Positions 47,838 to 59,881 of a stretch of DNA of 64,000 nucleotides are shown one piece after another (within the stretch, counting starts at the first letter, position 1; each line of letters begins with the position of its first letter). The DNA is from Pseudoxanthomonas sp. CF385 (lineage in GTDB: Bacteria; Pseudomonadota; Gammaproteobacteria; Xanthomonadales; Xanthomonadaceae): contig NZ_FNKZ01000001.1 of the NCBI RefSeq assembly GCF_900104255.1, positions 1,084,001 through 1,148,000 of the forward strand, written 5' to 3'. Below the pieces are notes generated by a model. The model saw nothing but the letters and a program-made list of their open reading frames with translations. It did not search any database and was not told where the DNA came from. The translations under genes were made by a program, and so were the position numbers.

Positions 47838-47866
47838 TTAACAACTGCGAGTGGGGACGCTATCGA
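47838..47866 (+). promoter_or_regulatory. Promoter candidate for the ABC-F gene
   Basis: TTAACA (47838-47843), a 17-nt spacer and TATCGA (47861-47866) form a plausible sigma-70 promoter, 45 nt before the TTG start of the ABC-F gene. Confidence 0.4.
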
Positions 47867-47910
47867 TAAACTACGCGGCCGCTCTCCCCCAAATCCCCGT
47901 AGGTTGTTTC

Positions 47911-49761
<1,851 letters not shown>

Positions 49762-49817
49762 TCCCTTACCGCCCAGCCCCCACAACAGCCCCGTACCTAC
49801 GCCTGCCGATCACCGCC

Positions 49818-50147
49818 ATGCCCATCTACGCTTTCGAATGCACCCAGTGCGGCCACAGTTTCGACCGCCTGCAGAAGCTGTCCGATCCGGATCCCGACAC
49901 CTGCCCGTCGTGCGGCGCGCCGTCGGTGAAGCGGCAGCTGACCGCACCGTCGTTCCGGCTGGCGGGCAGCGGCTGGTACGAGACCGACTTCAAGAAGGAC
50001 GGCGACAAGAAGCGCAACCTGGCCGATGGCGGCGAAGGCGCGAAGCCGTCCAGCGAATCCAAGCCGGCCGAATCGGCGCCCGCGAAGACCGAGAGCGCGC
50101 CCGCGAAGACGGAACCCAAGCCGGCGACGCCTTCGTCCTCGTCCTGA
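49818..50147 (+). CDS. FmdB-type zinc ribbon protein
   Basis: The product has 109 residues. MPIYAFECTQCGHSFDRLQK and DTCPSCGAPSVKRQL form a four-cysteine zinc ribbon (residues about 8-35), the FmdB family hallmark. The second half is a low-complexity Lys/Pro/Ser/Ala tail with repeats of AKTE/SAPAK. FmdB proteins are often proposed as regulatory; function is not settled. It lies 56 nt after the ABC-F gene. In Xanthomonadaceae and other Proteobacteria this gene commonly precedes aspS, as is loosely the case here. Confidence 0.87.
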   Translation: MPIYAFECTQCGHSFDRLQKLSDPDPDTCPSCGAPSVKRQLTAPSFRLAGSGWYETDFKKDGDKKRNLADGGEGAKPSSESKPAESAPAKTESAPAKTEPKPATPSSSS

Positions 50148-50192
50148 GTCCGCCCGGTGTAAGGTGCATCCCTTTCAGCAGGAGGGGATGCC

Positions 50193-50792
50193 ATGAGGAA
50201 TCATCGGGTCGCGCTGGCCGCGCTCTGTCTCGCCGGTTGCGCGTCATCGCCGCCCGGCGCGCCGGCGGATGCATTCCTCGCCTCGATGGCGGAGCACTGC
50301 GGGAAGGCGTACGCCGGCCGCATCACCGCCAACCAGCCGGCATCGGCCACGCCTGATCCGTTCGAGGGCAAGACGCTGGTCATGCACGTGCGCGGCTGCG
50401 ATGACCCGACGCGCGAGATCCGCATCCCCTTCCATGTCGGCGACGACCGCTCGCGCACCTGGGTGCTGACGCGTACCGGCGCGGGCCTGCGGCTGAAGCA
50501 CGATCACCGCCACGAGGACGGGAGTCCGGATGCAGTGACGATGTATGGCGGTGACACCGCGGAGGCGGGTACGACACAGCGGCAGGCGTTCCCGGTGGAC
50601 GCGGCATCGATCGCGATGTTCGAACGCGAAGGCCTGGCGGCCTCGGTGACCAATACCTGGGCGATGGAACTGGTGCCCGGGAAGACCTTCGTCTATGCAC
50701 TCAGCCGGCCCAACGGCCGGTTGTTCCGGGTGGAGTTCGATCTCGCCACGCCGGTCGAAACGCCGCCGGCGCCCTGGGGCGCCGGCGGTTGA
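50193..50792 (+). CDS. Hypothetical lipoprotein
   Basis: The product has 199 residues. MRNHRVALAALCLAGCASSP is a lipoprotein signal with lipobox CLAGC (Cys16). The mature part contains three further Cys or fewer, in EHCGKAY and RGCDDPT, and a beta-rich pattern in the second half. I do not recognise the family. It follows the FmdB gene by 45 nt with a ribosome site CAGGAGGGG. It is convergent with the DUF3011 gene. Confidence 0.72.
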   Translation: MRNHRVALAALCLAGCASSPPGAPADAFLASMAEHCGKAYAGRITANQPASATPDPFEGKTLVMHVRGCDDPTREIRIPFHVGDDRSRTWVLTRTGAGLRLKHDHRHEDGSPDAVTMYGGDTAEAGTTQRQAFPVDAASIAMFEREGLAASVTNTWAMELVPGKTFVYALSRPNGRLFRVEFDLATPVETPPAPWGAGG

Positions 50793-50807
50793 GCCGGTGA
50801 GGCGCGG

Positions 50808-51707
50808 TCAGCGCGGTCCGAAGCGACCGCGGCAGCCGCGGTCCACCCACACCTGCGTGCCCGTGTAGCCCCAGCTGTAGCCTTCGCGGCAGCTGGTGTT
50901 GGAGATCTGCTGCAGCAGGATCGGCCGGCCCTGTCGCGGGTCGTAGGCGCAGGTCTTGCGGCGGTTGTCCTCGCTGTTGCAGGTCACGGAGTAGTTGCTG
51001 GAACCGCCGCCGCTGCCGACGCGCGGGCCGAACTCGGCGCGGCAGCCGTTGCCCACGTAGACCTGTCCCTGTTGCGACTGCCAGCTCCGGCCCTCGACGC
51101 AGGCGGTGCTCGACAGTTGCCGGGTCAGCCGCGAATGGCCGTTCCACGGCGTGCGGCAGGTGCGGCCGCGGCCATCCGTGCTTTCGCAGCGGATCGTGCC
51201 GCCGGTCGCCGTGCCTTGGGCGAACTCGCCGCGGCAGCCCTTCCACACCGTGATCAGGCCGTCCTGCGAACTCCAGGTCGCGCCCTCTTCGCAGCGGCTG
51301 TTCGAGAGCTGCCGCACCAGCCGCGACTGCCCGCGCCACGGCGGCGTGCAGCGCTTGGCGTCGCCGCTCTTGCTCTCGCAGAGGATGGTGTTCCCGTTCG
51401 ACGGCGGATTGGGATTCCAGCCGCCGTTGTTGCCGCCCAGCGACTGGGCGATGTCCTGCTTGATCCGGCTGAAGGTCCAGTTGGAGCGGTTGACCTGGTC
51501 CAGGTAGAAGCGGAGCTGGTCGTCCGGGATGCGGCGACCGCGGGCCTGTTCCGAATACTCCAGGCTGATCACCCGCGTCTGGTCCTGGACGGACAGCTGG
51601 CGCAGGTTTTCCGGCGCGTAGGCCCGGGTACCGACCTGGGCGACGGCGCTGCCGGCCACGAAGGCCAGCAACAGTACGAGGACGGACTGCAACAACGGCT
51701 TCTTCAT
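50808..51707 (-). CDS. DUF3011 triple-repeat secreted protein
   Basis: The product has 299 residues. A signal peptide (about 1-24) is followed by a helical spacer (about 30-95) and three tandem DUF3011 repeats of about 55-60 residues. Each has four Cys in the pattern CES..G..K/RC, then C.EG..W, then GCRxEF/RF: the first ILCESKSGDAKRC to WKGCRGEF, the second IRCES to GNGCRAEF, the third VTCNSED to DRGCRGRF. The repeats probably form disulfide-bonded modules in the periplasm or outside the cell. The ligand or partner is unknown. It is divergent from aspS. Confidence 0.85.
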   Translation of the reverse strand: MKKPLLQSVLVLLLAFVAGSAVAQVGTRAYAPENLRQLSVQDQTRVISLEYSEQARGRRIPDDQLRFYLDQVNRSNWTFSRIKQDIAQSLGGNNGGWNPNPPSNGNTILCESKSGDAKRCTPPWRGQSRLVRQLSNSRCEEGATWSSQDGLITVWKGCRGEFAQGTATGGTIRCESTDGRGRTCRTPWNGHSRLTRQLSSTACVEGRSWQSQQGQVYVGNGCRAEFGPRVGSGGGSSNYSVTCNSEDNRRKTCAYDPRQGRPILLQQISNTSCREGYSWGYTGTQVWVDRGCRGRFGPR

Positions 51708-51872
51708 GGTGGCACCCTCCTAGGGAGGCGCCAGCATACGCTGGACCTGTTAAGCCCGTGCAGGGGCCGGAGTGGGGCCGGCGGGCGGGGGACCGGGTAA
51801 ACTAGGCGGCTTGACCGGCCTGTCCCGGCCGCGGAATGTCCCGGCCCCGGTCCGAACCCCAGTGGAGCCCCC

Positions 51873-53624
<1,752 letters not shown>

Positions 53625-53640
53625 TCGAGAGAACCAAGAA

Positions 53641-53937
53641 ATGACGGAAGTTGCTTTTTCGCTGGAGTGGGAACGCCTGGGCAATGAAGGCGCCGATGCG
53701 GCGCTGGTGACGGAGCGCGCGCGCGTGTTCGGTGGCTGGCTGGTGCGCGTCGGCACGTCGCCGGCGGCGATGGCGGTCACCTTCGTGCCGGACGGCCAGG
53801 GCCGCTGGGACGGCGAAGACTTCGGCGAAGACGATTACGAAGAAGAAGACGAAGAAGAGTACGAAGAGGAAGAAGACGAGGACGCCGACGAGGAAGACGA
53901 GGCGGACGAAGACGAAGAGGAAGAAGAGGACGCCTAA
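53641..53937 (+). CDS. Small protein with Asp/Glu-only tail
   Basis: The product has 98 residues. The first half (about 1-56) is an ordinary folded-looking sequence with WERLGNEGAD and GGWLVRVGTS. The last 40 or so are almost all Asp and Glu with a few Tyr and Ala, giving a very acidic tail. I recognise no family. It follows aspS by 16 nt and precedes the GNAT gene by 2 nt, so the three are likely co-transcribed. The acid tail could mimic DNA or bind basic proteins; this is speculation. Confidence 0.68.
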   Translation: MTEVAFSLEWERLGNEGADAALVTERARVFGGWLVRVGTSPAAMAVTFVPDGQGRWDGEDFGEDDYEEEDEEEYEEEEDEDADEEDEADEDEEEEEDA

Positions 53938-53939
53938 GC

Positions 53940-54461
53940 GTGCAGATCCGTCGCGCCACCGTCGATGACGCCGCCGTGCTGTCGGAGCTGGCGTCGCGCA
54001 CGTTCACCGAGACCTTCGGCCATCTGTATCCGGCCGAAGATCTTTCGGCATTCCTCACCGACGCCTACGACGTCGACAAGCAGCGGATCATCCTGTCGCA
54101 CCCGGACTACGCGGTGTGGTTGCTCGAAGCCGATGGCGTGGCCGTGGGCCATGCGGCCGCCGGACCATGCGGGTTGCCGCATGCGGACGTGGCGAAGGGC
54201 GATGGCGAGCTGAAGCGGTTGTACGTGCTGGCCTCCCACCAGAACGGTGGGTGGGGCGGGAAGTTGTTCGCCGAGGTGGAGCGGTGGTTGTTGAAGGACG
54301 GGCCGCGGACGTTGTGGATCGGGGTGTGGTCGGAGAATTTCGGCGCGCAGCGGTTCTATGAGCGGCAGGGGTTCTCGCGCGTGGGTGGGTACAAGTTCGC
54401 GGTGGGGAAGACGCTGGATGATGAGTTCATCCTGAGGCGAGACGCTTCTGCCGTTGGTTGA
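53940..54461 (+). CDS. GNAT-family N-acetyltransferase
   Basis: The product has 173 residues and starts with GTG just after the acidic-tail gene. The GNAT fold is seen in IRRATVDDAAVLSEL, the core strand LKRLYVLASHQNGGWGGKLF (acetyl-CoA loop, close to the Q/RxxGxG/A motif) and the final ENFGAQRFYERQGFSRVGGY. The substrate is unknown. It ends the aspS-led transcript; hairpin repeats follow. Confidence 0.87.
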   Translation: MQIRRATVDDAAVLSELASRTFTETFGHLYPAEDLSAFLTDAYDVDKQRIILSHPDYAVWLLEADGVAVGHAAAGPCGLPHADVAKGDGELKRLYVLASHQNGGWGGKLFAEVERWLLKDGPRTLWIGVWSENFGAQRFYERQGFSRVGGYKFAVGKTLDDEFILRRDASAVG

Positions 54462-54477
54462 TGGGGAAGTGGTGTAG

Positions 54478-54507
54478 CCCGGGTAAGGCCTGAAGGCCGC
54501 ACCCGGG
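54478..54507. repeat. Palindromic intergenic repeat
   Basis: CCCGGGTAAGGCC (54478-54490) pairs with GGCCGCACCCGGG (54495-54507) with two mismatches around a 4-nt loop. No T-run follows, so it is more like a dispersed repeat than a terminator. Confidence 0.6.
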
Positions 54508-54628
54508 GATCAAGCTCCCGTTGATGGTTGAGCTGGGGGCGTTCCGTTAGTCCTGCGACAAGACGGTGCACCAGACGTGTCGCGCGCCGCAGTGCGTCCT
54601 GATCTTTCCGCGCTGAAGTACGAAGCTT

Positions 54629-54797
54629 CCGCTAGCCCTTCGGGCCAGCGGGTAACTTTTCTTTGTCTGGCCAAAGAAAAGTCACCAAAAGAATGGCCAT
54701 TCCCCGACGAAACAATCCCATGACTCGGGTGCTATCGGGATTTTCCGACTCGCCTTCCTGGCGAGGCGGAAAACGGCGGACATCCCTGTCCGCCGCC
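54629..54797. repeat. Composite hairpin-rich intergenic repeat
   Basis: At least four hairpins lie in a row: CCGCTAGCCC (54629-54638) with GGGCCAGCGG (54642-54651); ACTTTTCTTT (54655-54664) with AAAGAAAAGT (54673-54682); a TTTCCG...CGGAAA hairpin near 54740-54773; and GGCGGACA...TGTCCGCC near 54776-54797. The AAAGAAAAG half-site is one I associate with repeated intergenic sequence in Xanthomonadaceae. The 420-nt gap between the GNAT gene and the hydrolase gene holds no gene. Confidence 0.65.
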
Positions 54798-54837
54798 CTT
54801 CGGGTCTGGCGACGAAACGGGTGTTCAAAGCAGAAAA

Positions 54838-54862
54838 GCAAACGGCCGCTGATGCGGCCGTT
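54838..54862 (-). terminator. Terminator of the hydrolase-ohr transcript
   Basis: Read leftward, AACGGCCGC pairs with GCGGCCGTT (54841-54862) and is followed by TTTGCTTTTCTGC. It lies 20 nt past the hydrolase stop codon. Confidence 0.75.
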
Positions 54863-54881
54863 GCTGTCTGTGGCGGGCTGC

Positions 54882-55823
54882 TTACTTCTGCAGGAAGTCG
54901 AGCAGGTCCTGGTTGACGCGGTCCTTGTGGGTGTCCGTGAGGCCGTGCGGGGCGCCGGGGTAGACGATCAGCTTCGCACCCTTGATCAGCGCGGCGGAGG
55001 CCTTGCCGGAGGCGTCGATGGGGACGATCTGGTCGTCGTCGCCGTGGATCACCAGGGTGGGGATGTCGAACTTCTTCAGGTCGGCGCGGAAGTCGGTGGC
55101 CGAGAACGCGGCGATCGAGTCGTACGTGTTCTTGTGGCCGGCCTGCATGCCTTGCGCCCACCAGCTGTCGATCAGGCCCTGCGAGGCCTTCGCGCCGGGG
55201 CGGTTGAAACCGTAGAACGGGCCCGAGGCGATGTCCACGTACAGCTGCGAGCGGTTGGCCAGCGAGCCCTTGCGGAGGCCGTCGAAGACTTCGATCGGCA
55301 GGCCGCCGGGGTTGTCGGCGGTCTTCAGCATCAGCGGCGGTACGGCGCTGATCAGCACGGCCTTCTTGACGCGGCTCGTGCCGTGGCGGCCGATGTAGCG
55401 CGCCACTTCGCCGCCACCGGTGGAGAAGCCGACCAGGGTGACGTCCTTGAGGTCCAGCGTGTTGATCACGGTGGCCAGGTCGTCGGCGTAGTGATCCATG
55501 TCGTTGCCGTCCCAGGGCTGGCTGGATCGGCCGTGGCCACGGCGGTCGTGCGCAACCACGCGGTAGCCCTTGGAGGCCAGGAAGATCATCTGCGATTCCC
55601 AGCTGTCCGAGGACAGCGGCCAGCCGTGGCTGAAGGTGACGACCGGGCCGTTCTTCGGGCCCCAGTCCTTGTAGTACAGCTGCACGCCGTCGGCGGTGGT
55701 GAGGGTGCTGGCGGTGTGCGCGACGGCGACCGGGGCGGTGGTGGGGGCGGGCTGCGCGGCGAAGCTGGCCTGGGTGGCGACGGCCAGCAGCGTGGCGGCG
55801 ATCGTGCGGGTGAAGACGTTCAT
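54882..55823 (-). CDS. Secreted alpha/beta hydrolase (non-heme haloperoxidase-like)
   Basis: The product has 313 residues with a signal peptide ([22 protein letters not shown]). The triad is visible as Ser in VGFSTGGGE, Asp in HGDDDQIVP and His in [22 protein letters not shown] is the oxyanion loop. The sequence resembles cofactor-free chloroperoxidases/perhydrolases, which often act as esterases. It follows ohr by 41 nt in the same direction, suggesting co-expression under peroxide stress. Confidence 0.87.
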   Translation of the reverse strand: MNVFTRTIAATLLAVATQASFAAQPAPTTAPVAVAHTASTLTTADGVQLYYKDWGPKNGPVVTFSHGWPLSSDSWESQMIFLASKGYRVVAHDRRGHGRSSQPWDGNDMDHYADDLATVINTLDLKDVTLVGFSTGGGEVARYIGRHGTSRVKKAVLISAVPPLMLKTADNPGGLPIEVFDGLRKGSLANRSQLYVDIASGPFYGFNRPGAKASQGLIDSWWAQGMQAGHKNTYDSIAAFSATDFRADLKKFDIPTLVIHGDDDQIVPIDASGKASAALIKGAKLIVYPGAPHGLTDTHKDRVNQDLLDFLQK

Positions 55824-55864
55824 GGATTCGATTCCTGCGAAGGGTGGTGGGTCAGGAAGAAGGA

Positions 55865-56293
55865 TCAGTCGGCGATCACCAGCGTCACGTCGATGTTGCC
55901 GCGCGTGGCGTTGGAGTACGGGCAGACGATGTGGGCGGCGTCGACCAGGGCCTGCAGCTGCTCGCGGGCGACGCCCGGGGCGGCGATGGTCAGTTCGGCC
56001 TGGATGCCGAAGCCGGTGGGGATCTGGCCGATGCCGACCTTGCCGGTGACGGTGGTGGAGGCGGGCAGGGCGACCTTCTGCTTGCCGGCGACGAACTTCA
56101 GCGCGCCCAGGAAGCAGGCCGACCAGCCGGCCGCGAACAGCTGTTCCGGGTTGGTGCCGTCGCCGCCGGCGCCGCCCAGCTCGCGCGGGGTGGACAGCTT
56201 GACGGCCAGCACGCCGTCGGATGAGGTGGCCTGGCCTTCGCGGCCGCCCGTGGCGGTGGCGGTGGCGGTGTAGAGGATCTTTTCGATGGACAT
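55865..56293 (-). CDS. ohr: Organic hydroperoxide resistance protein
   Basis: The product has 142 residues, full length for Ohr, a thiol peroxidase that reduces organic hydroperoxides with lipoyl or dihydrolipoamide-type electron donors. The two catalytic cysteines are C60 (GWSACFLGA) and C124 ([13 protein letters not shown]), so it is the Ohr and not the OsmC subtype. The usual OhrR (MarR-family) gene is not adjacent; instead an AraC-family gene is divergent 122 nt away. The hydrolase gene is downstream. Confidence 0.94.
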   Translation of the reverse strand: MSIEKILYTATATATGGREGQATSSDGVLAVKLSTPRELGGAGGDGTNPEQLFAAGWSACFLGALKFVAGKQKVALPASTTVTGKVGIGQIPTGFGIQAELTIAAPGVAREQLQALVDAAHIVCPYSNATRGNIDVTLVIAD

Positions 56294-56415
56294 GGCGGTA
56301 CTCCTGGGAAGGTGGGTGGTCCGGGGCGGGTGGCCGTCCGGTGAGGTGTACTTTGCGCCGTCCGCCGGGACTCATGGTGATGTAGAATCCTGAAAACTTG
56401 ATCTGGAGTACTGCC

Positions 56416-57243
56416 ATGGTCGACCGGCTTGCGGTCCTGCTGGAGCGGTTCTCGGTCTCGGCCGAGGTCTTCCACGCCGGCGCGCTCTGCGGCGTCAACA
56501 CGCTGGACGGGGAGGGCGGGGCGGGCCAGCTGCACCTGATCCAGCGCGGTCCGCTGGAGGTGTTCCATGGCGGCACCTCGCTGCGCATCGACCGGCCCAG
56601 CCTGCTGCTCTATCCGCGGGCGATGGCGCACCGGTTCGTCAGCGACGAAACGCGCGGTGCCGACATGGCCTGCGCGAACGTGGTGTTCGAAGGCGGCGCG
56701 CAGAACCCGATCAGCGCCGCGTTGCCCGACGTCGTCTGCCTGCCGCTGGACAGCCTGCACGGCGCGCAAGACGTGTTGCCGCTGCTGTTCGAAGAAGCCT
56801 TCACCCAGCGCTGCGGACGCACTGCACTGGTCAACCGGCTGTTCGAGGTCGTGATGATCCAGGTGCTGCGCCAGCTGATGGAAACCGGCGACGTGAAGGG
56901 CGGCATGCTGGCCGGCCTGTCCCATCCGCGCCTGCGCAACGCGATCGTCGCGATGCACGAAGCCCCGGCGAAGGAGTGGACGCTGGACGAACTGGCGCGC
57001 GTGGCCGGCATGTCGCGCAGCGTGTTCGCCACTCAGTTCCGCGAGGCGCTGGGTACTACGCCAGGCCAGTACCTGCAGGCGTGGCGCGTGGGATTGGCGC
57101 AGCAGGCGCTCCGCCGCGGCAGGCCGTTGAAAGTGGTGGCCTCGGAGGTCGGATACGGCAGCGAGGCGGCGCTGTCGCGCGCCTTCAAGGCGCACAGCGG
57201 GCTGTCGCCGCGCGAATGGAAGCGTCAGACGGCTGCGCACTGA
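56416..57243 (+). CDS. AraC-family regulator with cupin-type N-domain
   Basis: The product has 275 residues. The N-terminal half (about 1-165) looks like the cupin domain found in AraC regulators of oxidoreductase and ohr-type genes. The C-terminal AraC domain (about 170-275) has two HTHs: [21 protein letters not shown] and [19 protein letters not shown]. The ATG at 56416 follows GGAG; the frame start at 56398 is TTG and less likely. It is divergent from ohr and probably regulates the ohr-hydrolase pair. Confidence 0.86.
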   Translation: MVDRLAVLLERFSVSAEVFHAGALCGVNTLDGEGGAGQLHLIQRGPLEVFHGGTSLRIDRPSLLLYPRAMAHRFVSDETRGADMACANVVFEGGAQNPISAALPDVVCLPLDSLHGAQDVLPLLFEEAFTQRCGRTALVNRLFEVVMIQVLRQLMETGDVKGGMLAGLSHPRLRNAIVAMHEAPAKEWTLDELARVAGMSRSVFATQFREALGTTPGQYLQAWRVGLAQQALRRGRPLKVVASEVGYGSEAALSRAFKAHSGLSPREWKRQTAAH

Positions 57244-57285
57244 CTGCGCTGGCGTGCGGCCATCGCGTCCTCCACACTGCGCCGC

Positions 57286-57921
57286 ATGACGAACGAACAA
57301 GACGCTGCGCCGCGCGTGATGCTGGTGCACGGCATCTGGAACGCGAAATCATGGCTGACGCCGCTGGCGCGACGCCTGCGGCATGAGGGCTTCGAGGTGG
57401 AGGTGTTCGGTTACCCGAGCATCCTGGGCGGCACCGAGCCGGCGATCGCGGCCCTGATCCAGCGCCTGCAGGCGGGGCCGCCGACCCATCTGGTGGGGCA
57501 CAGCCTGGGCGGCATGATCGGAATCGAAGCCTTGCGCCGTGCGCCCGGCTTGCCGGTGCAACGGATGGTCTGCCTGGGGTCGCCCCTCTGCGGCAGCGGC
57601 GCAGCGCGGGATCTGGGCCGGCGCGCATGGACCGCACCAGTGCTCGGCCGCAGCGGCACGCTGCTGCAGGCCGGCTGCGCACCCTGGCAGGGCGCCGTGC
57701 CGGTCGGGATGGTGGCAGGCAACGTGGCTCGCGGCATCGGTCGGCTGATCACCCGGTTCGAGGGCGCTTCCGACGGCACGGTGGGCCTGGAGGAAACCCG
57801 CCTGCCGGGGTTGGCGGCGCATTGCGTGGTGCCGGCCAGCCACACCGGGCTGGTGTTCTCGGCCGATGCGGCCCGCCAGGCGGCGCACTTCCTGCGCGAG
57901 GGGCGCTTCACGGACGCGTGA
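57286..57921 (+). CDS. Alpha/beta hydrolase (lipase-like)
   Basis: The product has 211 residues. [14 protein letters not shown] is the oxyanion loop, [14 protein letters not shown] the nucleophile elbow with catalytic Ser, and [12 protein letters not shown] near the end holds the catalytic His. [13 protein letters not shown] may place the acid. It has no signal peptide. Proteins like this are short lipases, often active on acyl chains. It lies 42 nt after the AraC gene but has a different likely role. Confidence 0.82.
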   Translation: MTNEQDAAPRVMLVHGIWNAKSWLTPLARRLRHEGFEVEVFGYPSILGGTEPAIAALIQRLQAGPPTHLVGHSLGGMIGIEALRRAPGLPVQRMVCLGSPLCGSGAARDLGRRAWTAPVLGRSGTLLQAGCAPWQGAVPVGMVAGNVARGIGRLITRFEGASDGTVGLEETRLPGLAAHCVVPASHTGLVFSADAARQAAHFLREGRFTDA

Positions 57922-57943
57922 TCGGAGGCTGCATGGGGACGCG

Positions 57944-57949
57944 TATAAT
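57944..57949 (+). promoter_or_regulatory. -10 box TATAAT before yebC
   Basis: GCGTATAATCCGCGCCC is the usual look of housekeeping promoters in this window (compare GATAATGGCC before gcvT and nadE). It lies 34 nt before the yebC ATG. No clear -35 is seen. Confidence 0.45.
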
Positions 57950-57982
57950 CCGCGCCCTTGTCTGAGCACTCCGGAAGTCCCC

Positions 57983-58714
57983 ATGGGTAGAGGCCCGTCC
58001 ATCGAAGCCCGCAAGAACGCCACCGACGCCAAGCGTGGGAAGATCTTCACCAAGATCATCCGCGAGATCGGCGTGGCGGCCCGTGCCGGCGGCGGCGATC
58101 CCGCCAACAACCCGCGCCTGCGGGTGGCGGTGGACAAGGGGCTGGCGGCGAACATGTCGAAGGACGTGATCGAACGCGCCATCAAGAAGGCGACCGGCGA
58201 ACTCGAAGGCGTGGTCTACGAGGAAATCCGCTACGAAGGCTACGCCCCCGGCGGCGTGGCTGTGATCGTCGACTGCCTGACCGACAACCGCGTGCGCACC
58301 GTGGCCGATGTGCGCCATGCCTTCAGCAAGTGCGGCGGCAACATGGGCACCGAAGGCTCGGTGGCCTTCATGTTCAAGCGCCTCGGCGTGCTCAGCTACG
58401 CGCCCGGCGCAGATGAAGAGAAGATCACCGAAGCCGCGATCGAAGCCGGTGCCGACGACATCGTGGTCTATCCCGACGATGCCTCGATCGACGTGGTCAC
58501 CGCGCCGGACGCCTTCCAGGGCGTGAAGGACGCGATGGAGGCGGCCGGCCTGAAGCCGGACCATGCCGAGATCACCTTCCGCGCCGACAACGACATCAGC
58601 GTGCAGGGCGACACCGCGCTGCAGGTGAAGAAGCTGCTGGACATGCTGGAAGACCTGGACGATGTCCAGGACGTCTATTCCAACGCCGAGCTGGGCGCGG
58701 ACGCGTACGCGTAA
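57983..58714 (+). CDS. yebC: YebC/PmpR-family regulatory protein
   Basis: The product has 243 residues, the usual length. The start [20 protein letters not shown] and the block [18 protein letters not shown] are family signatures; the conserved acid patch around [19 protein letters not shown] follows. YebC proteins were seen as transcription regulators and more recently as translation factors that ease ribosome stalling at poly-Pro. Position directly before ruvC is conserved across Proteobacteria. Nine nucleotides separate its stop from the ruvC start. Confidence 0.95.
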   Translation: MGRGPSIEARKNATDAKRGKIFTKIIREIGVAARAGGGDPANNPRLRVAVDKGLAANMSKDVIERAIKKATGELEGVVYEEIRYEGYAPGGVAVIVDCLTDNRVRTVADVRHAFSKCGGNMGTEGSVAFMFKRLGVLSYAPGADEEKITEAAIEAGADDIVVYPDDASIDVVTAPDAFQGVKDAMEAAGLKPDHAEITFRADNDISVQGDTALQVKKLLDMLEDLDDVQDVYSNAELGADAYA

Positions 58715-58723
58715 GCAGGCGAT

Positions 58724-59245
58724 GTGACCCGCATCCTCGGCATCGACCCCGGTTCCCAGCGCACCGGCATCGGCATCATCGATGTCGATGCGACGGGCAA
58801 GGTGAGCCATGTCCACCATGCGCCGCTGGTGCTGCTGGGCGCGGAGGATTTCCCGCAGCGCCTGCGCGTGCTGCTGGACGGTCTGACCGACATCATCGCC
58901 ACCTGGCAGCCGGATGAGGTCGCCATCGAGAAGGTGTTCATGGCGCGCAATCCCGATTCGGCCCTCAAGCTGGGGCAGGCGCGCGGCGCCGCGATCAGCG
59001 CGGTGGTGCTGCGCGACCTGCCCGTGCACGAGTACGCGGCCAAGGAAGTGAAGCTGGCCGTCGTCGGGCGCGGCAGCGCCGAGAAAACCCAGATCCAGCA
59101 CATGGTCGGCATCATGCTCAACCTGCACGGCAAACTGCAGGCCGATGCCGCCGACGCGCTGGCCGTCGCCATTACCCATGCGCACGTGCGCGCCACCGCC
59201 AAGCGGCTGGGCGTGAGTTCGCAGCTGGCCTGGAGCAGGAAATGA
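58724..59245 (+). CDS. ruvC: Holliday junction resolvase RuvC
   Basis: The product has 173 residues. Active-site acids are in [10 protein letters not shown] (Asp7 region), [20 protein letters not shown] (Glu) and [14 protein letters not shown] (two Asp). It cuts Holliday junctions on RuvAB-loaded DNA. The start is GTG at 58724, supported by alignment of the N-terminus to ILGIDPGS. The ruvA ATG overlaps its stop (ATGA). Confidence 0.95.
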   Translation: MTRILGIDPGSQRTGIGIIDVDATGKVSHVHHAPLVLLGAEDFPQRLRVLLDGLTDIIATWQPDEVAIEKVFMARNPDSALKLGQARGAAISAVVLRDLPVHEYAAKEVKLAVVGRGSAEKTQIQHMVGIMLNLHGKLQADAADALAVAITHAHVRATAKRLGVSSQLAWSRK

Positions 59246-59829
59246 TCGGACGTCTGCGCGGCATCCTGGCGTACAAGTCGCCGCCATGGCTGGTGATCGA
59301 CGTGGGCGGTGTGGGCTATGAGCTCGAAGCCCCGATGAGCACGCACTACGATCTGCCCGACGTGGGTCGCGAGGTGCTGCTGTTCACCCACTACGCGCAG
59401 AAGGAAGACAGCGTGTCGCTGTACGGCTTCCTGCGCGAGGGCGAGCGCCGGCTGTTCCGCGATGTGCAGAAGGTCACCGGCATCGGCGCGAAGATCGCGC
59501 TGGCCGTATTGTCTGGCGCCAGCGTGGACGAGTTCGCCCGCATGGTGCAGGCCGGCGACATCACCGCGCTGACCCGCATTCCCGGCATCGGCAAGAAGAC
59601 CGCCGAGCGCATGGTGGTGGAACTGCGCGACCGCGCGGCCGATCTGATGGGCACCGGCGTGGGCGGCATCAGTGCGCTGCCGGCCGACCCGCAGTCCGAA
59701 GCGACCATCGCCTTGCAACAGTTGGGCTACAAGCCGGCCGAAGCGACCCGCATGGCGCGCGATGCGACCGCGCCCGGCGACGATGCCGCGACGATCATCC
59801 GCAAGGCGCTGCAGTCGGCCCTGCGCTGA
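59242..59829 (+). CDS. ruvA: Holliday junction helicase subunit RuvA
   Basis: The product has 195 residues: OB-fold domain I ([12 protein letters not shown]...), HhH domain II with [25 protein letters not shown], a Pro/Ala linker and the C-terminal domain III ([15 protein letters not shown]) that contacts RuvB. It overlaps ruvC by 4 nt. kup separates it from ruvB, so RuvA and RuvB are not adjacent here. Confidence 0.96.
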   Translation: MIGRLRGILAYKSPPWLVIDVGGVGYELEAPMSTHYDLPDVGREVLLFTHYAQKEDSVSLYGFLREGERRLFRDVQKVTGIGAKIALAVLSGASVDEFARMVQAGDITALTRIPGIGKKTAERMVVELRDRAADLMGTGVGGISALPADPQSEATIALQQLGYKPAEATRMARDATAPGDDAATIIRKALQSALR

Positions 59830-59881
59830 CCGCGGTTCTAGAGCACCCCTTCACTTTCGCAGCGCTACCCTGCCGGCCGCC

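Noticed and set aside
54478..54507. Terminator after the GNAT gene
   Set aside because: The stem has mismatches and no T-run follows; better described as a repeat.
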